Positions 1-11,289 are shown, counted from the first letter of the stretch. The stretch is DNA of 64,000 nucleotides from Ornithodoros turicata (GCF_037126465.1 NC_088206.1:15418702-15482701), one strand, 5' to 3'. Notes: generated from the letters alone by a model not told the origin. Numbers and translations: made by a program.

Positions 1-1051
1 TTACCCCACTTTGTAGCAGTAACTTTGCGTAATATGGCATACAGTGTCATCGAGCATATATATATATAAAAAAATCTCGTTCAATATATATTTCTTTGCT
101 TTCGTGGAATTACGTAAATAGAAAAAAAAAAACTGTGGAGAAACGCGAGAAAAACGCACAGATGCAAATATAGCCGAGTAGAGAGCACGATAATTATGGC
201 TGAATTGTTGGAAGCGCATAATAAGTTACATATAATATGTATAGCAGATATGCAGATATGCATGATAGATACATACGCTTAACATGGCACGTGTTGGAAA
301 CCGATCAAATTTATGAACAAGATAAAACGGGTTCGTTTTATGTAAAGTCCGCGTTGCACACTGCATGGCCGTGACTATACGACGAATGCGTGTCCCCAAA
401 TATCGAATTTTCCCATGCAGCATCGCGGAAATGCGATTTTTTTTATTATAACATTTATAACGTCTTCCCTGTGTGCTTTCATTCTCCATCCCTACTCCAT
501 TTTATTCTCAAAAGGAAAAAAAAGGCAAAAAAATGAAAAACAAAAGCAAACGAGCGCACGAAAAGCAGAAAGGAGGCTGAACAGCGGACATAAAAGCTTG
601 ACTTTCGCTTTGTCCTCTTTTTTTTTTTTTTTTCCTGATAACTAATGACGTATCCTCCGTACGCATCTTCTTTTTTCTGTTTTTGCTTTTGGGAGTTCTA
701 ACCGGGCTAAAAAGGCACGATTAATGACGAGCGGTTAATTGGACCGTCATGCCAAGCTCAAGTTACATAATACAAAAGTGACAAAGGTAAATGTACACCA
801 ATCAAAGCATACATGGCGTTTAATAGGCTGGTGTGTTTTTTTAGTTTTTTTTTATGCTCGATGTCCTTTTGCCGAATAATTGTATCGCATTCCGTAGCTA
901 TTGTGCCGGTGTCTTTCGTGACGTAGGTTTGACCGGAAAAAGCGGAGACAAGAAAAGGATTGGCGCAAATCATTATTTCATTTACCACGTTCTCATTTTG
1001 ACGTACAGTTTACGCATTTCCGATCGTTGACGTGGCCGACACCTAAGATAT
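1..1051. other. Non-coding stretch, nothing recognised
   Basis: AT-rich DNA with short TA runs near 55-90 and poly-T/poly-A tracts near 125 and 616-632. All reading frames are short and of low complexity. I see no domain, RNA gene or repeat boundary. Confidence 0.5.
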
Positions 1052-1172
1052 ATAATGTAAAAAACCCCGAGACTAGGGAACACGAAGGGACAGACACAAA
1101 CACGAAGTCTCAATGTCTTCGTGTTTGTGTCTGTCCCTTCGTGTTCCCTAGTCTCGGGGTTTTTTACATTAT
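1052..1172. repeat. Perfect 56-bp inverted repeat (snap-back hairpin)
   Basis: Arms 1052-1107 and 1117-1172 are exact reverse complements around a 9-nt spacer. Transcription from either strand would give a 56-bp perfect duplex. The arm contains a run of A followed by CCCCGAGACTAGGGAACACG. The phrase CACCTAAGATAT lies just left of the hairpin (about 1040) and recurs to its right (about 1220), so this may be a small insertion or a snap-back duplication. No coding role is evident. Confidence 0.9.
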
Positions 1173-1293
1173 GCATCATCTTCACCAGCTCGCTTGCTTC
1201 CTAGCCATTTTTTCATTGTCACCTAAGATATTTCATGTAACGTTCCTGCATTACGGTTTTGTGTAGGGATAAATTAATATAATTTATTTAGTT

Positions 1294-1715
1294 TTAAAGA
1301 GGCACTAGAGCGCAGAAGGGTTTCCCTTGCGGAATGAATTGATGCCGTTACCTCGACCCCAACTCAAAAGGAACGCGATCCATCCGTTGTGCCTTTTGTG
1401 ATTTATGAGCGAAAGGAACCGCAATGTACGCCTTCGCTCTCTCTCTCTCCTCTAGAAGCGCGACAATACGGAGAGGCCTCCAATTGATCTCCTCAAACGT
1501 TGCCCCGCTATGATTGGACATATAGTTTGAGGAGATCAATGAGAGCGCGCTCCGCACTGTCCGCGTTCTTGAGGAAGAGTGGGGGAAGGAAAGCGTACGG
1601 TTTCTTTCGTTCATAAGTTACGCAAGACAATACGCCGTTCCTTTTATGTTGGTATCAGGGTAATGGCGTCTTTCATTCCGCGTGGAGAAATCCTTGCCCT
1701 TTAGTGCTCCTTTAA
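1294..1715. mobile_element. TTAA-flanked palindromic MITE, copy 1
   Basis: The stretch begins TTAAAGAGGCACTA and ends TAGTGCTCCTTTAA, giving terminal inverted repeats of about 15 bp with TTAA at both ends. The interior is itself an imperfect palindrome: a GATGCCGTTACC segment on the left is mirrored by GTAATGGCGTC on the right. TTAA targets are typical of piggyBac-type elements, but no transposase is present, so the superfamily is an inference. Related copies lie at 2490, 3106, 44785 and 48648. Confidence 0.75.
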
Positions 1716-1834
1716 AATCCTAATTAATCATTAGTTTAATTAATACCGTGAAATAAATTGAATAAAATAAAAGTAAGTAAAATTCTATGCTGGAAACCTA
1801 GCGGACCTCTCCAACAGAAAGAGCCCACCACAAG

Positions 1835-1975
1835 GAGTTTCACCACATAGCACGCTCCTAGCCAAGCATCATCCCGAATGACAACGTTCCCGCCCCTGAT
1901 TTGTTGAAAACGGGAGGCGGAGCCTATTATGTATTCATTATGCACGTGCATAATACACGTACATTCCGTTATTGT
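1835..1975. mobile_element. Partial copy of TA-flanked MITE (CACTCTTA family)
   Basis: From TTTCACCACATAGCACGCTC through GATTTGTTGAAAACGGGAGG, the stretch matches one arm of the complete element at 2241-2483. The outer TIR and the second arm are missing or replaced by another short palindrome (TGCACGTGCATAA). Confidence 0.7.
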
Positions 1976-2240
1976 CGTCTCGTGAGAATTGCGATGTCCA
2001 GTTTGCCAACGTTTTTTAGAATAGCCCAATGAGTTTCAAATGTCCTTACCGTATAAGGATCCCTTGACATTTCGTTATTTTGAAATTTCGTGGAATGCGT
2101 TCTTCGTTGAAGTATTGTTCCTAGCATTGTTCAAACATTGTTCCACGGCTTAAAACGTTGTCGCTGTGATGGACTTTTTCTCAGTGGAAACTAAAATGCG
2201 GGAGTTGTGGCATCTTGAATTTTTCGTGTCGCTTGGTTCG

Positions 2241-2483
2241 TACACTCTTAAAAATGAACTTCACCACATAGCACGCTCCTAGCCAACCATCACCCCGAAT
2301 GACAACGTTTGTTGAACTAGATTTGTTGAAAACGGGAGGAGGAGCCTATTTTGTGGCCATTATGCACGGCAGAAAATAGGCTCCTCCTCCCGTTTTCAAC
2401 AAATCAGGGGCGAGAACGTTGTCATTCGGGATGATGGTTGGCTAGGAACGTGCTACGTGGTGAAGTTCATTTCTAAGAGTGTA
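2241..2483. mobile_element. Complete TA-flanked palindromic MITE (CACTCTTA family)
   Basis: TA followed by CACTCTTAAAAATGAACTTC opens the element, and the reverse complement closes it before a second TA. The two arms, about 110 bp each, pair almost completely around a short loop near 2360. The TA target duplication and AT-rich TIR suggest mobilisation by a Tc1/mariner transposase. No coding capacity. Other copies are at 1835, 14538, 18475 and 21980. Confidence 0.88.
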
Positions 2484-2489
2484 TAGTTG

Positions 2490-2930
2490 TTGAAGGGGCA
2501 ATAAAGCAGAAAAATTTCTCCTTGCGGGATTAATGATGTTCGTTACCTTGACAGCAATACAAGAGGAACGGGGCTCGTCAGTTGCGTCGTCCGTGAGTTA
2601 TGCGTGAACGAAACCGTTAATTTGCGCTTTTCATCTAGTCTCCTTCTCAAGAAGCTCGGCAATGCGGAGCGGTCTCCCATTGGTTTCCACAAACGATTTG
2701 CCCAATCATAGCGCGAGATCGTCTGAGGAGACACATGACAGGCCGCTACATATTGTCGCGTTTTTTGAGAAGGTGAGAAAGAGGGAAAGCGCAAATTGCT
2801 GTTTCTTTCGTTCATAACTCACGAACGACGGAAGGGATTAATTCCGTTACTTTTGTACTGCTCTAAAGGTAACGCTGTCCTGAATTCACGCAATGGCGCG
2901 CGAAGTGAATTTTGAAGCTTACTATACACG
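2490..2930. mobile_element. TTAA-type MITE, copy 2
   Basis: The left end GAAGGGGCAATAAAGCAGAA aligns with copy 1, as do the internal GTTACCTTGACAGCAATACA and GGTCTCCCATTGG segments. The right end has decayed (GTAACGCTGTCCTGAATTCACG). It lies 6 bp right of the TA-flanked MITE. Confidence 0.6.
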
Positions 2931-3105
2931 GGACCTTACCATGGGTGTAGGTCCGTTAGCGACTTTATAAGGTCACGTGACATCACGTGAAAGCGCCCCC
3001 TCCCACGTGATCGACGTACATTTCGTGATTCTACGATGTAACACTCAGGATGAATTTGGTTGACGTGCTCCCAGAGAGCCCTTATACTCTAGCCCCCTGT
3101 CTGTC

Positions 3106-3400
3106 TTAAAGGGTACCAAATTGCAAAATTTTCACCTCATGAATGATGCTGTTACCTTTAGAGTAATTCAAGAGGAACGAGGCTCCTGAGCTCCCTCGTC
3201 ATACACTACGAACTATACCCCCGTTTACACAATGGTGTCATCGCTAGCCTCGTTTTACGTCACACCTCAAGGAAGACCGCTATATGCGCAGGCTATACTT
3301 AGCTGCCGATCGGAGAAGTTGAGGGCGAAAAGCGATGCGACTTCCCATTCTCCGCGAATTCTCCAGATTGAAGATTCCGAAGATTCTCCGTACTGTGAAA
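3106..3400. mobile_element. TTAA-type MITE, copy 3 (left half)
   Basis: TTAAAGGGTACCAAA followed by GATGCTGTTACC and AAGAGGAACGAGGCTCC matches the left half of copies 1 and 2. Similarity fades after about 3350, and no matching right terminus is visible. Confidence 0.5.
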
Positions 3401-4119
3401 CTGTGAAATTACAGCAGTAACAATGAAAGAAAAAGTAATTAAAAGGTTTTTCAACTAAAATAATTGAATGGGGGTATTTCAAAAAGAGTCTCGCCAAATA
3501 TTTACAGCGAACGATGACCCTATCAAGCTGACACATTTTAACGCGTGTAGTGCGATGCCCCAAAAATGCAGCTTTTTTTTTTAATTTTTGCTGTCGTTGT
3601 ACCTGTCCCCAGGCTCAGACTATAGAAATACAGGAGTAGTCGGTCCTGATCCCGCTGGCGCTAACAACTCCGCACTCTTCCTCGGTGTAGGTTCTTCAAG
3701 CTGTTCCCTGTCTGGCTGACACCACTGCCACGTTTTAAAATGCACACAAAAATAAATAGATAAAAATATACTTCCTATGCTATTGTGATTCGTTGCATGA
3801 GGCCTCCTTTTCTAAATAGTGCGACTGGCGTGAATTAATTCCTAGTGGATAAGCCACTGACTCGCGCTAAATAAATGTGCCCCAGTCAGCAAGAATGGGA
3901 AAACGAACAAATAAATCAATAGTTTAATATGAGAAACCACCCACTCTCTGCTTTACTCCGTTGACCCCACATTGTCCCTTACTCTCCCCCGCCCTCAGTT
4001 GTCTCGCGACGTAAACGCCCAATTATAATACTCTCCCCCGCCGAATGCCACGTTCCTTTACTACAGTCTTCCACCGCATGAGACTTAATGCTTTTACACC
4101 GGCTTTCGAACGGTTAGGC
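3401..4119. other. Non-coding stretch, nothing recognised
   Basis: No ORF with recognisable content and no repeat boundary seen. A few AT-rich runs occur near 3750-3930. Confidence 0.4.
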
Positions 4120-5001
4120 CTCATATCCTCCAAATGCCCATTTCCACCGACGTCCCAAATCAACCAAAAGCTCGTTTCATCTGAAAAAATGTTCGGAGCT
4201 TCTGGGCTTTCGGTTGATCTGGGCACGCGGGTGGCAGTGACCCATATCCCCCAAATGCTCTTTTCATCCGAGCACCCAGAACCACCGAAAGCGGGATACT
4301 TGAAAGGACACGCTTCCCTCGTTTAACAGGGAAAGGAAGAAGGGTGAGCGGTTCTTGGGTGTGCGGGAATCCAATGTACTTCCTGCAGCTGACTCAGAAG
4401 TGAAGTTTGCCAAGGAAATATATTGTTGATGTCGATCGCGTTCAAGAATTGATCTGATCCGAATCGAGAGATATTTTCTATATGAGTGACTGGAGTCCAG
4501 GCACATGATAATGGAAAACGAATAATAATAAAGCGCCCACGGCATAGGTCCCTAAAAAGGTTACAAGAAGGACCTCCTTTACTTTTCTTTAATGCTTTCT
4601 GCTAATACAGTTCAGACGTTCAGAAAACACTCTATTAACCGTCTGAAACAAACCCTAGAATAAGCTTGCAAGCAGTAGGAATGCATGAAACCAACATATC
4701 GTCTGAAGTGTCAAACTCCTCAGAAGGCGCTTGAGGTTTGTGTGTTTTCCGCCGTCCCGCTACATGTTCCAGCCACAGGACATACCATTCCCACCATGTT
4801 CTTTTTCCGTGCCTCATGAGTCATGACACGGACCTCCATGAGCTTCCGAAGATAGTGCTTCTCCCGTGAGCGACCAGCATATGAATAAAATTCATTTTAG
4901 AAATATCTGTCTGTTCAGATCACTTCTTGAACGCGATCTCATTTGTGAGTGTCGTGTCCCAAGCTCAGGCTTCTTTAATTTAGATTCCGTGCATCAGCTC
5001 T

Positions 5002-5148
5002 AATTTTTATATCAGTCATATCTTTTACATCTAGCGGAGTTCCAGATGCTAGATCTCTTAGGAGAATTATTAAGCACGGGAACAAAAGAAGTAGTAAATT
5101 TTTATATCAGTCATATCTGTTACATCTAGCGGAGATCCCGATGCTAGA
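5002..5148 (+). repeat. Two direct ~52-bp repeats, 95-bp period
   Basis: AATTTTTATATCAGTCATAT followed by a conserved ACATCTAGCGGAG segment occurs at 5002-5053 and again at 5097-5148, with a few substitutions. Confidence 0.85.
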
Positions 5149-5886
5149 AGTCGGCGGACTACATACATCACGTTACAGAACATTTCGAGCACCGGATGAG
5201 CAGCTACCAAGGACCCACGTGACGGCTAGGATCACGTGACCCTCTCTGGTGAGTTGCAGGAAATACAGCTCGAGGCAAACGTAAGTGGAACGCGACTTCG
5301 ACCGCCGAATTGGGAAGAGAACCACCCTGGCGGCGCTTAGAAGAAATACGGGGAAATAATGTTTCGACTGTCCTACTTATGGAGAATTCGGGTGGTGATT
5401 TTATGGCAATACGGCCTAGCGCTCGAAAATTGCTAGGTCGGCTCCCGAGCTGGATCACGTGACAGTTGCCACCCGAACATGAGTGCCAGGGATCTAGCGG
5501 TTTTAAGATCAGGATCAGGCTCGCCTCATCCCTTTTGAATCAGGGCAGAGCAGAGTTCGTACACTTGGATCAAGCTTGCGGCATCGCGATCGCCCGTCTT
5601 CGGGTTCCGTCATCTGTGAAATTGCGTGAACTTCGACGTGCGGGCCAATGAGGGCACTTGTCACCGTTGCAGTGCTGATTTGACGACACCGGATAGAGTT
5701 CGGCAACCCGCTGCTCGATAGTTTCGAGAGAGCGCGAAAAAAGTGCTAGCTGGCAAATTCTGGGCGCTCGGAAAGCGCCACGCGAACTTGCGAGATAGCT
5801 TTGTTTCGACCAAGGAACATGACTGTTCGGGATCTGGAAAAAAAGTTGCCACGAAATGACCACCCGAATTCGCCATTATGCTGCGA

Positions 5887-6290
5887 GGGTGTCCGCCTTG
5901 CCCTTGGCAAGAGTTGTGGACTCGGCATTGCCATGAACTGTGGTTATCATCGCGACGTTTGTTTGGGTTTGAGGCGATTATGTAAAGGTGTATGCTGACT
6001 GATATCACGCGGATGCGATGCTGTTATCTAATTAACACATAAAGGCGGATACCAAATCCAATAAATTTGCCAGTAGACTCCGTGTATCCTCCTTTGTTTC
6101 ATCAGAAATTTGAAAATGCCCCCCTGAGCGAACGCGACCACCCTCGCGTGTATCAATGAAATACAGTCATCGCATCCATGCAGTTCAGCCGACATACACC
6201 TTCACATAATCGCCGCAAATAAACATCGCCATGATAACCACAGCTGAGGGCAACGCCGAGTCAACAGCTCATGCCAAGGCAGACACCCCA
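5887..6290. repeat. Inner imperfect hairpin
   Basis: 5887-6025 pairs with about 6160-6290. Landmarks are GGGTGTCYGCCTTG, TGTGGTTATCAT, GGCGATTATGT and GGATGCGATG. The ~130-bp spacer shows no structure. It forms the inner part of the larger inverted repeat. Confidence 0.65.
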
Positions 6291-6730
6291 GCAGAAACAG
6301 TGACACAGTCGAAACACTATTTGCCTTTATTTCTCGTAAGAGCCGCTAGGGTTGCTCTCTCCCCGGCTTTAGCAGAGCCGTTTGGACAGAGCTCTGGACT
6401 TTAGCTCCACCAGTCGAAGTAGCGTTCCAGTCAACTCTGATTTGACCTGTACATTGGATTCCCGCACACTTGGGAACCGCTCACTCTTCCTCCTCTCCCT
6501 GCTAAACAGGGGAAACGTGTCCTTTCAAGTATCCCGCTCTCGGTGGTTCTGGGCGCTCGGTTGGAAAGAGCATTTGGGGGATATGGGTCACTGCCACTCG
6601 CGTGCCCAGATCAACCGAAAGCTCAGAACCTCCGAATATTTTTTCGAATGAAGTGTAGCTTTGTGTAGTGAAGTGAAGCTTTTGGTTGATTTGGGACGTC
6701 GGTGGAAATGGGCGTTTGGAGGATATGAGT

Positions 6731-7144
6731 TTCTACCCTTTCGAACACCTACTCGGTGTCGGCGCATCCAGCCTCTGTTCCATGTGTGGGGTGTGTGGTG
6801 ACCTCCATCACATCCTCCTGGTCTGCGGACAGTACGATCGCGAGCGCTCCCTCATGGAAACTGCTCTGCAACGCGTCGATCAACGCCAGTTCCACTTGGC
6901 CAAAATTCTCGGGCCATAGTCGGACACCTCACATCAGACGCAAGGCCTACGAGTTGTTGCTGAGTTCCTCTCCAGCACTGGACTAATGGACGTACTCTAA
7001 TAGGACACCTTTCCGTCATCATCACTTTCTCATCCTTTCCACAAGCGCAATGGGGCAGTGTACCGCCATAACGGCGGTGAATGACCCATCACGTCATCAC
7101 CCCATTTATGTGTGTGTGTGTTTGTTAATAAGATGAAAAAAAAA
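6731..7144 (+). pseudogene. 3' end of a non-LTR (LINE) retrotransposon ORF2
   Basis: One frame (6731-7000) reads like the extreme C-terminus of an I/R1/Jockey-type ORF2. A zinc-knuckle-like CSMCGVCGDLHHILLVC (C-x2-C, then H-x4-C) is followed by YDRERSL and a closing FLSSTGLMDVL before TAA at 6998-7000. Such a motif after the reverse transcriptase or RNase H region is usual in these LINEs. A single in-frame TAG at 6917-6919 stands where a Trp codon (TGG) is expected, so the copy is dead. About 135 bp of 3' UTR precede an A run at 7136-7144. The reverse transcriptase and endonuclease are absent (5' truncation), and the 5' edge abuts the inverted-repeat arm ending at 6729. The clade assignment is tentative. 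Confidence 0.7.
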
Positions 7145-7170
7145 CATTTAGAAACCGTTAGGCGTCACTA

Positions 7171-7735
7171 GTACAGGGTGTGTGCAGAAAAACATGACCC
7201 GCATTTATGCACGTAGCTTGTTGTCTACCTAACTAACGAACTTCCGGTGGCGCACGATGACGCTTTTATGCGTGCGAAATCTGCAGAAAAATTGTGGAAG
7301 CCATACTCAGCTTAAAAAATAAACGGAGCAACGAAAACGTCGGCCTCCGTTCACCAGAATAGGGCAACATGGTGGACGTAGGAGAGTTGTGCTCAGGTAC
7401 CGCTAGGGGAGCTATCGGTGCAGAAATCGAAACGATGTCCCACATGGATGCTCATCGGCAGTACCCCTAACGGTGCCTGCACATAACTCTCCTGAAACCG
7501 AAATGCACTACCATGCACTGTGATGACCGCCCCATTCTAATGCATGGAAGCCCATGTTTTTGCGCTCTGTTTATTTTTTTATGCTGAATATGGCTTCCAG
7601 GATTCTTTTTTTTTTTTTTTTTGTAGCTTTCGCACGCATAAATACGCCATCGTACGCCACCGGAAGTTCCTCGGGTAAGTAGACAACGAGTTACATGTAA
7701 AAATGCGGGTCACGTTTTTCTCCACACATCCTTTA
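7171..7735. mobile_element. Foldback MITE, CAGGGTGTGTGCAG termini
   Basis: The left end CAGGGTGTGTGCAGAAAAAC is mirrored by GTTTTTCTCCACACATCC on the right. Pairing continues inwards for roughly 150 bp (ATGACCCGCATTT, CGTAGCTTGTTGTCTAC, CGCACGCATAAA, GCCATATTCAGC). A central hairpin with GGAGAGTTRTG arms spans 7379-7500, and a poly-T run lies at 7605-7622. No coding capacity. Confidence 0.75.
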
Positions 7736-8175
7736 CTTGTAAACCTTTATTTGTTATTTTGATGTTCTTGTGCGCGCCGCGCGGACTGTCTTTCCCTTGC
7801 AGCCTCTCCCGTGAAACCTTCTTTCAACCGGGAGCTTCATTGCGTGAGTGCGGGGTGGGACAGCGACTGTTCCACGCAATCGGGGTAGCCAGTCGTGAAA
7901 TAAGACCTCCACCTGAGGGCGCTGAAATGGCTGCGCGTATAATGCACCCACTGTTGAGCATCTGGATAAAATAGCGTAAATGCAGGCTATCTGATGGCAG
8001 CTTCATCTGTAAGGCGTAACGTTGGAGTGAGCGCCCGAAGTAATTTTGACCATCTTCATAATAATTGTGTCATACGTACTCTGCAAGTTTCGATGTCAGG
8101 CTGTAGCTCAGAATCGCCGTATTCGAGCCATGCATCCGAGACTTACTCTCGTTACGTGTTTGCTCCGTGACTACC
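7736..8175. other. Non-coding gap
   Basis: No recognisable ORF or repeat between the two MITEs. Confidence 0.4.
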
Positions 8176-8805
8176 TTAAGGGACAGTCCGAGAAAACCGG
8201 AAGTTGATTTTTTCCAACTGCCACGGATGCTTACATGCTGGGTGGAAAGTGTCAGCTCACAAAATGGCGTCGTTTTCGAGATATCGAATAAAAAATACTC
8301 CCTCGATTTCTTCCTTGCATACTCCTTGCCCCAAGGAGCCTCTGTGTACGTCAGCCGTCACGTGAGAATGACGTCCCCAATGGACAAAGCGGAGCGGAGG
8401 ACTGTGCCGTTGCTGGGAATGCAGAGGGGTGTTTTTGTCCATGAGTGTACTGAACAGAAGGCTGCGTCGTGATACCTGTGTTTACATTGACGCTACTCTG
8501 CATTTTAGTCTACATAACGCGTGATTGCTACTCAAAAACATCATAATGGACAAATGCTAGCACACGACAATCAACTATCGCGCAAACAGGCATGCGCAGC
8601 TCACGTGTGGCATTGCTCTTATGCACGTCACGCGAGAGCTCGCTGCGGCGTTTACTCAGGACCAACTGTGGCATAGAAAAGAGTCGATTATAAATCGCGC
8701 GATACGATTTCTTCTGAAATATTTCGCACAGTTGTTGTGAGGAGTATTAGAAATCATAAGGCGGTGTTTCCCAGACCTATGTTTTCGACCGGACTGTCAC
8801 TTTAA
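8176..8805. mobile_element. TTAA-bounded MITE, GACAGTCCG termini
   Basis: TTAAGGGACAGTCCGAGAAAA opens the element, and TCGACCGGACTGTCACTTTAA closes it, as inverted termini of about 17 bp with two mismatches. TTAA is present at both ends. The 630-bp interior has no recognised protein. TIR sequence and length both differ from the 1294-1715 family. Confidence 0.65.
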
Positions 8806-9066
8806 GCACCGTCTCTTTTCGCTGGGTGAGCTGGAAGTCGTCAGTGGGTCTAATCGGTACATATGCGTGAAGTATGGGCGCGTTGCCCTGAGGAACCTCG
8901 TTTTCTAACAAGGGATTCAGACTATGTAAATAGTGTAAATGATCACAACCAATTTTTCAATCGAATTTTGAGTGATGTGTGTACATACGAATGGTAGATT
9001 GTACATATTTTTAGCAGCTTGTTAATACTTGTAACAACAGTTTGCACTCATATGTTAACCCACGTG

Positions 9067-9147
9067 TGCTGAGGTATGGTACCGTAATTGTTGCGGTGAA
9101 TCACCTCATACCATCGTCATTCATGTAGTGGTTGTTGTTGTTGTTGC
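9067..9147 (+). mobile_element. Retroelement 3' tail with (GTT)n
   Basis: GAGGTATGGTACCGTAATTG, then GGTGAATCACCTCATACCAT, CGTCATTCATGTAG and (GTT)n. The same layout recurs at 15932, 39640, 51300 and 59710, so this is a 5'-truncated retroelement tail ending in a simple repeat. The family is not determined. Confidence 0.6.
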
Positions 9148-9250
9148 ACATAGAACATTTACGTTGTTATTGTGTTAGTTAAACGCAAAGTGTAATTTGG
9201 GCAGTTACTTGTGTAATTAGATAATTATGTTAATAAAATATTCTGAACAG

Positions 9251-9388
9251 CTGATGGACGAAATCCACGATGAAACAAGCCTGAGCATGGGCTACACGAA
9301 ATATACGACGAAATGAGCTTCGCTGTGTATGTTCGTGTATTTCGTGTGGCCTATGTTGAGGCCTGTTTCATCGTAGATTTAACATCCA
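9251..9388. repeat. Imperfect hairpin, ~57-bp arms
   Basis: Arms near 9251-9310 and 9330-9388 share GATGAAACARGCCT and CACGAAATAYACGA as reverse complements, with scattered mismatches and a ~20-nt loop. Confidence 0.7.
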
Positions 9389-9682
9389 GCTATCATATCA
9401 ATGACTCCATCATCGATGCGGAATTAATCCCCAAGAGAAATCCCGCCCCCCTTTTCTGCAATGTGAAATTGAGTTCGCTTCTTCTCCTGGCAACGCTGAC
9501 AACGACGCTTGGAGCATAAGTATGTTGGGCAATTGAGCTGATGCATACCTGATGCGGGGACCAATATCGCTTGGTTTAGGGAATAGGCAAGGGACAGAGC
9601 AAACAAGTGCATAGTCCAAGACAAGATACAGAGGACTTTTACTTGTTTTCATTCATTCAGAGGGAGAACTGGATAAGGAAAC

Positions 9683-9839
9683 AAATTGAGACGTCGGTCG
9701 TGTCAGATTCATTGCCTTGACCTATGTCTTCGTGCTCTTTATATGATCCGTACAGACTATAAGGTACATACTGGATCATATAAAGAGCACGAAGACATAA
9801 GTCAAGGCAATGAATCTGACACGACCGACGTCTCAATTT
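9683..9839. repeat. Near-perfect 67-bp inverted repeat
   Basis: Arms 9683-9749 and 9773-9839 are reverse complements with one mismatch (CCTATG versus CTTATG) around a 23-nt spacer. The bounds match exactly on both sides. No coding role or transposon terminus is evident. Confidence 0.9.
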
Positions 9840-10106
9840 TTGTCCTATACGTAAGGTACCATAAGGTACATAATTTATTTTACTAATTTATTAACTAACT
9901 AAGGTACATAATATGAATTACACGTGTACGCGCTGTGACAGAGGACGTACTACTTTATTTCCCATGGGTGACCGATACATCGAAGAACAAATTGAAACGG
10001 CGCCTGCCCAATTGAATTGAGTTATGAGAAGGTTCAACCGAGCTGGCCCAGGAAGAGGCAACGTTACTTTCCAAGCAGCAAAATATATTGGCCCAATGCG
10101 GAGTTG

Positions 10107-11160
10107 TGCCTAACTCGTTACAAGTAACTCGTTACTTGGTAACGGTTACTTTTTTGGTAACGAAATAACGATTCAGTTAATTCTTTTAAAAAATGGTAAT
10201 AGTAACGGAATCAGTTAGAAAAATTGGTAACGCGTTACTGACGTCACTCGTTCCTTTTCTTCAGCGCGGGGGAGCACATTTCGGCACTCGATATGCGTGG
10301 ACCTGCGTGACCCACGACCACGTGACCAGCTCCGGTGGCGCAGCGGTAACGCGTGCGCTTGGAGACTGGGAGGTCCGCGGTTCGAATCCGCGGGCCGGCT
10401 GTGCCGTCTGGGGTTTTTCCTGGGTTTCCCTCAGATGTGTAATAGGCGTATGCCGGCACAGTTCCCCTGAAGTCGGCCCATGGACGCAGCTATCCTCCCC
10501 CCGAGCGGATTCCGCTCGGTCTTCCACTTCACCCTTTCCTCTCCTCCTCTCCACCACCCTTCCCTTCCCGAGAAACATGCCGCCTAATCAGGCAGGCAGG
10601 CCTCTCGGTTCCTCCCAACGACACTCCTCCTCCTCCTCCTCCACGACCACGTGTGACTCAAAGTATTCTTGCAGACCCCCGCTGGATGTGTTGTTGACGT
10701 GCTGAATCGTCTTCAACAAAGGCCCTTGTCTTTCCCATTGTTTCCGTAATCTCCGACCATGACTCCTTCCCAAGAATGGGCCCCAATATGGCTACAAAAA
10801 ACGCGTTTCAACTTCTAGGTTTTTCTTGTCTTTGCTAAGCTTCTGAGCGCCCTGAATTATGACGCAGCCCCTCGTCTGTTTTTGGGAACCGTTGGTGATC
10901 GATGGCGCGAAAACCGGTGTCTTTTCTTGTGTTTTCATAATCTCCGATCACCCCCACTTCGGAAAGAAGGGAGAAAGGCCAGGCAAGCTGATACTCATGA
11001 CGGCATGTTTGTTGGCTCCTTTAACTATGCGGCGGTAACGTAAAAGTAACTCGTTACCTGTGAGTAACGAGAACTCGTTACTTTTGTATGTTGGTAACGA
11101 GTAACGTATTTAGTTTCCTTTTTCTGAAGTAACGGGTAACGGTATTTAGTTCCTGTATTT
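10107..11160. mobile_element. Element with TAACG-rich ends, SINE nested inside
   Basis: Both ends are dense in GTAACGAGTTACTTGGTAAC-type words: about 10107-10245 on the left and 11035-11160 on the right. The middle holds a SINE and unrecognised DNA. GGAGTTG near the left end resembles hAT termini, but no 8-bp target duplication was confirmed. The motif style resembles 58291-58938, which uses TAATG instead. Confidence 0.45.
10325..10650 (+). mobile_element. tRNA-derived SINE (tick Ruka-like)
   Basis: The tRNA-like head has an A-box-like TGGCGCAGCGG at 10336-10346 and a canonical B box GGTTCGAATCC at 10379-10389, about 33 bp apart, as in a pol III promoter. The body follows with GCCGGCTGTGCCGTCTGG, GGGTTTTTCCTGGGTTTCCC and CGGCACAGTTCCCC. 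The 3' part differs from other copies and carries a CCGAGCGGATTCCGCTCGG hairpin (10500-10518) and (TCC)n near 10622-10640. It lies inside the TAACG-rich element, so it inserted later. Confidence 0.8.
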
Positions 11161-11179
11161 TGGTAGCGGGCACAAGTCT

Positions 11180-11268
11180 GGCCCAATGTTGGCTATTAGT
11201 CGGCAATATTGGACCAAGATCGGACCAATATTGGGCGGGTATTGCCAATGTTCAGCCAATATTGGGCC
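11180..11268. repeat. Short array of GGCCAATATTGG-type palindromes
   Basis: Five variants of CCAATRTTGG at irregular 15-25 bp spacing. A simple palindromic minisatellite. Confidence 0.6.
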
Positions 11269-11289
11269 GAGATGTGCTGCTTGGGCAAG

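Larger units (their letters stand above)
4120..6729. repeat. Large imperfect inverted repeat, ~260-280 bp outer arms
   Basis: The left arm 4120-4379 is closely matched, by eye at well over 80 percent, by the reverse complement of 6450-6729. Both run from CTCATATCCTCCAAA to GTGCGGGAATCCAATGTA. Further pairing is seen inside: 5318-5372 with about 6305-6365 (core TGTTTCGACTGT), and 5887-6025 with about 6160-6290. The left arm side holds about 0.9 kb with no partner. I read it as a decayed foldback element or two opposed copies of one repeat. No terminal target duplication was found. Confidence 0.7.

Noticed and set aside
10244..10578. Minus-strand frames over the SINE with RGFEPRTSQS-like text
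   Set aside because: This is the common artefact of translating a tRNA-derived SINE B box and body.
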